This document shows, piece by piece, positions 62,501-64,000 of a stretch of 64,000 bases of DNA. The position numbers were made by a program, and so were the translations under genes. Below the pieces are notes generated by a model. It saw only the letters and a program-made list of their open reading frames with translations, made no database searches and was not told the origin of the DNA. The DNA comes from Eumeta japonica (taxonomy: Eukaryota; Arthropoda; Insecta; Lepidoptera; Psychidae), in NCBI GenBank assembly GCA_005406025.1, contig BGZK01000883.1, forward strand, positions 1 through 64,000, given 5' to 3'. How positions within the stretch are numbered: the first letter of the stretch is position 1; each line of letters opens with the position of its first letter.

Positions 62501-63161
62501 AGTAAAATCAAATTCAAATTTCAAATTCAAAACATCTTTATTTCATAGGTTATAAGACAATATTGAAATCAGTCAAATTTTTTTTCGATTTTACCTTCCT
62601 TTACCTTAACACTCGTTAAATAGGCAGTTTTACATCAAAAACAACGTGTAAGAAACTTGAGGCTAGCTATTTTCTAATTTTGTAACACACGACTTTATAA
62701 AATATAAAATATTAAATGAATATATATTAAATATAAAACATTAAATTAAACAGCCCGGTAAGAAGTCGGACTGCGTATGCTCATGGATATTTGTCTTCTA
62801 AATATTCGGAAATTGTGGATCTTCTAAAGGTTACTCTTATTAAAATATTGTTAAAATTAAAATGTTGTTAAAATGCACAGGAACCGTATCGAACATGCGC
62901 ACACAGAGCCCTCTAAATGAATTCGTGATTTTGCATAGACGACTGATATGCAAACATATGTACAAACATTAAATAATTTGTCACGAGATATATGAAAGAT
63001 TTTCCCATTTTGATGCATGTCAAGGAAAAATGTAACAACTTTGTTGTTAACTCAGATCCAACATAACCATAAATTTTATTTTTATACAACAAAACATTAA
63101 ACATAGAAACCAATTTGATTTCTTTTTTTAGGATAAGCTCACGATCTCTCCTAAATGACAT
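44770..63161 (-). CDS. Secreted chitin-binding protein, one CBM14 domain with long disordered tail (CPAP1-like)
   Basis: Seven minus-strand exons join in phase: 63161-63143 (tentative), 61853-61723, 53444-53208, 50666-50533, 49580-49392, 47573-47493 and 47065-44770, for about 1,028 residues. The N-terminus is signal-like (RILLMLVAPPGEAVKA). The chitin-binding type-2 domain spans about residues 113-165 with six Cys spaced C-14-C-5-C-9-C-12-C-7-C; it is split between exons 3 and 4. The rest (about 860 residues) is low complexity: Pro/Thr runs, Tyr-Asp clusters, Arg/Asp/Glu repeats, a Thr run near 45700 and a short hydrophobic end. A single such domain in a secreted protein fits the CPAP1 class of cuticular proteins, which bind chitin in the extracellular matrix. 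The intron after exon 5 appears to be GC-AG. I do not assign a specific orthologue. Confidence 0.85.
47493..47573 (-). CDS. Exon 6, Arg/Pro-rich
   Basis: Acceptor aaaattatag, donor gtagat, 81 nt, phase 2. Reads PRRRPKPRPQARPGRKRRP, then YEDYDDD. It is too short to be found as an open frame but fits both neighbours. Confidence 0.82.
48449..49021 (+). repeat. Dispersed lepidopteran-type repeat (R4)
   Basis: Starts aaaaatcggacaagtgcaag, then ccaccgagggttccgtac. It ends with ggacgaacgaac-like units followed by agggttccgtttttcc and gaagccctaaaa. Fragments with the same start lie at 3828-3885, 36748-36790 and 60008-60035. It lies in the intron between exons 5 and 6 and is non-coding. Confidence 0.65.
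49021..49391. repeat. Intronic sequence with a repeat fragment
   Basis: gggctgataacgaccgtcgt followed by gctcctcgaggcacagagat (49208-49255) resembles the blocks at 30700-30880 and 20880-21115. Otherwise nothing was recognised. Confidence 0.35.
49392..49580 (-). CDS. Exon 5, Pro/Thr and Tyr/Asp-rich
   Basis: Acceptor tatgttacag, 189 nt, phase 2 on both sides. It encodes Pro and Thr runs followed by RYDYYDDDYYYPARDDYYDE. The 3' boundary that keeps the frame is AG|GCTAGT, a GC donor. The nearby GT dinucleotides are in phase 0 and would place TAG as the second codon of the next exon. Confidence 0.82.
50533..50666 (-). CDS. Exon 4, second half of the CBM14 domain
   Basis: Acceptor cgttacag, donor gtaaga, 134 nt (0 in, 2 out). 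VYHHCLFGIRYDFLC, then TFIC and EVDC supply Cys 3-6 with the aromatic residues typical of chitin-binding type-2 domains. Confidence 0.9.
51880..52020 (-). repeat. Dispersed repeat, inverted orientation
   Basis: gcgtgcccatgggcggcggtgaccgcctatagta is the reverse orientation of the ggtcaccgccgcccatgg block described at 27415-27660. It is intronic. Confidence 0.5.
52880..53165 (+). repeat. Dispersed repeat with nested hairpins
   Basis: caccggtgctttgccggcct, the acatgacggagg-like stretch and acttcacgtccgtattctgg follow the order of 27415-27660. Its left end carries two overlapping hairpins (52900-52934). It lies 43 bases from exon 3 of the chitin-binding gene. Confidence 0.55.
53208..53444 (-). 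CDS. Exon 3, linker and first half of the CBM14 domain
   Basis: Acceptor ttattatag lies 13 bases after a long (TA)n run; donor gtaagt; 237 nt, phase 0. Contains IPQIDYIYDPNLPRELNGY and the first two Cys (FKCDGLHDGFYASVPHKC). Confidence 0.88.
53458..53508. repeat. (TA)n microsatellite
   Basis: About 25 uninterrupted TA units. On the minus strand it ends 13 bases before the exon 3 acceptor AG of the chitin-binding gene. Confidence 0.95.
54439..55067. mobile_element. pogo/Tigger-like MITE
   Basis: Ends CAGTTGAACCTCGATAAGTT (54439) and the inverted TTATCGAGGTTCTACTG (to 55067), flanked by TA on both sides (54437-54438 and 55068-55069), as expected for the Tc1/mariner-pogo group. It is 629 bp with no transposase. 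The inside carries at least six copies of an AAGTTA(T/C)(A/C)GAGGTTT-type motif in the same direction, clustered toward the right end, plus a tail-to-tail match to the left end. Confidence 0.75.
56867..57165. repeat. Possible element with related inverted ends
   Basis: cacgtaacgaaaaagcatta at 56867 and, inverted from 57165, cacgtaacgcgtagcattta share most positions over 17 bases. It is intronic and non-coding; element type unknown. Confidence 0.35.
58048..58310. repeat. Repeat starting with GAAGTGAAACTTCTT
   Basis: The 15-base start is identical to the inverted ends of the insertion at 28737-29687 and close to the inverted motif at 2153-2171. The following purine-rich stretch (gagaaagaaaagagatg, then gagagggagcc) resembles the compositional pattern next to 2150. 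Confidence 0.4.
59094..59280 (-). CDS. Unassigned exon-like open frame
   Basis: A strong acceptor (ttctccccccctcttag type, AG at 59282-59281) is followed by a 61-codon minus-strand frame reading FVRPTSPGQAVSADLEQVV, then LEEISSREFYEGRGPLIVIS, and a stop at 59096-59094. Codon third positions are GC-rich in this frame, unlike the flanks. It lies inside the 8.3-kb intron 2 of the chitin-binding gene, but its best frame (phase 2) does not match exon 2 (phase 0). In phase 0 it would add 39 codons and stop. It could be an alternative last exon, another gene's exon, or part of a repeat. I do not recognise the protein. Confidence 0.3.
61723..61853 (-). CDS. Exon 2, signal region
   Basis: Acceptor attttcag, donor gtacac, 131 nt (phase 1 in, 0 out). 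Encodes ILLMLVAPPGEAVKATSLIF, then a polar stretch with QEEVPNSASEDGTQ. The next exon continues in the same style. Confidence 0.75.
62505..62570 (-). repeat. Probable 3' tail of a non-LTR retrotransposon
   Basis: On the minus strand the sequence reads tatgaaataaagatgttttg, then repeated aatttgaa units, a common 3'-end form of lepidopteran CR1-like elements. Some sequence to the right (to about 62780) may be its 3' UTR. No reverse transcriptase was found. Confidence 0.4.
63143..63161 (-). CDS. Candidate exon 1 with start codon
   Basis: ATG at 63161-63159, six codons plus one base, then gtgagc. It joins exon 2 in phase to give MSFRRDRILLMLVAPPGEA, a basic n-region followed by a hydrophobic core. 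The exon is too short to be certain, and another start further upstream is possible. Confidence 0.4.
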
Positions 63162-64000
63162 TTCAAAACCGTGACCAAGGCGAGATAAGTCAAGGCGATA
63201 CGCGGCAGCTGACGTGAAATGCTGGATGAGTTTTGGATAAGGTCAGGAACGAGTAATTGTATATCCATATACACATGAACGCACACACGCACGCACGCAC
63301 ACACATTCACATATATATTCTTAATTATTTCTACCAGTATGTAACTCGGGTTAAGTTGCCTAACCCTAATACGAATGAGAGTTTATACAAATCTGCATGT
63401 TGCCATATTTAACAATGTGACACCCTACTCGGCAACCTTAAAAGATGCCGGAACCTGATAATTGATATGGAAAAATAATGGGGTTACGATCCTCAATCTG
63501 CTTTGTAGATTGTTTGTTACAGTTTGTAGACTGTATCAAACAAAAGAAGTCACAACTACATTTGCGGCTGTTTCGGGTTATTTTAGGTTGATAATTAACC
63601 ACGTATCTCCATTTAGCAATATTTACAAATAATCAAAAATACATAATTACTTTTTAGTACGTGTCATTATTTACCTCAGATTATATATTACGATTATATA
63701 TTGATTCATAGTGAAAAAGCAAAGACCTCACAACACTTGCCTGTCTGTCCGTTTGGCTTGGTCCGTTTGGCATTTATTAGCTTCAATCTAAAAACCTAAT
63801 TTAAGGATTGCAATTTGATTTTTTCGAATAGATTAATGGGGTTAACATGTTTTCCTAAGCATGGAGCGTGCGATATAAAGTGAGTGTATTTATAGTTGCG
63901 TTATTGACGAATAATTTAAAAAGCATTATTTTTCATGAGAAATATTATACAGCATGTTTCAAGTGAACGTCGTTACAAGTTGTTGTTTTTATCATTACCG
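63162..64000. other. Upstream of candidate exon 1
   Basis: Would contain the promoter of the chitin-binding gene if exon 1 is correct. A CA/ACGC-rich tract lies at 63280-63310. I saw no convincing core promoter or second gene. Confidence 0.4.

Noticed and set aside
1..64000. Search for CRISPR arrays, operons, tRNA or rRNA genes
   Set aside because: No regularly spaced direct repeats with unique spacers, no cloverleaf-forming gene and no rRNA-like conserved segment were recognised; the introns and splice sites show this is eukaryotic DNA.

Overview
The window reads as nuclear DNA of an insect, most likely a moth or butterfly (Lepidoptera). The evidence is AT-rich sequence, long introns with GT..AG borders, a Jockey-type non-LTR retrotransposon, a chitin-binding cuticle-type gene, and many short dispersed repeats of the kind common in lepidopteran introns (blocks around ccaccgagggttccgt, ggttgtctgtaaagtc and gacttcaaaaaagga). 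I saw no prokaryotic gene, tRNA gene, rRNA or CRISPR array.

Positions 3370-37914 hold a tandem array of four copies of one gene family on the + strand: AIG1/ADTRP (FAR-17a family) multipass membrane proteins. Copies B (10701-22933) and D (32501-37914) have four-exon reading frames intact from ATG to stop. Copy A (3370-9622) has sound exons 3 and 4 but a lost exon 1 donor and a 2-base frameshift in exon 2. Copy C (26217-28173) is a decayed relic of exons 1 and 2 only, closest to D. In vertebrate AIG1/ADTRP a Thr and a His are needed to hydrolyse fatty acid esters of hydroxy fatty acids. The His is kept in A, B and D, but the Thr position is Val in B and Gly in D; only broken copy A keeps Thr.

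Intron 1 of B carries a nearly full-length Jockey-clade element (11823-16620, minus strand) with a perfect 9-bp target duplication. It sits inside an older repeat whose uninterrupted relative is at 7370-7890. Its ORF1 and ORF2 overlap as TAATG, and its frames are broken mainly by single-base changes in short homopolymers.

The interval 38000-44570 has no recognised gene. It holds repeats, including a hAT-like non-autonomous element (43410-44223).

The right-hand third is one minus-strand gene, 44770 to about 63161. It has seven exons (the first tentative) encoding about 1,028 residues: a secreted protein with one six-cysteine chitin-binding type-2 (CBM14/peritrophin-A) domain and a very long disordered Arg/Asp/Tyr/Thr-rich tail, as in cuticular proteins analogous to peritrophins. 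One of its introns appears to be GC-AG. Its introns hold a pogo/Tigger-like MITE (54439-55067), microsatellites and one unexplained exon-like frame (59094-59280).

No wholly new system stands out. The strongest leads are the AIG1-family array with apparent loss of a catalytic residue in its intact members, and the nested transposon history.
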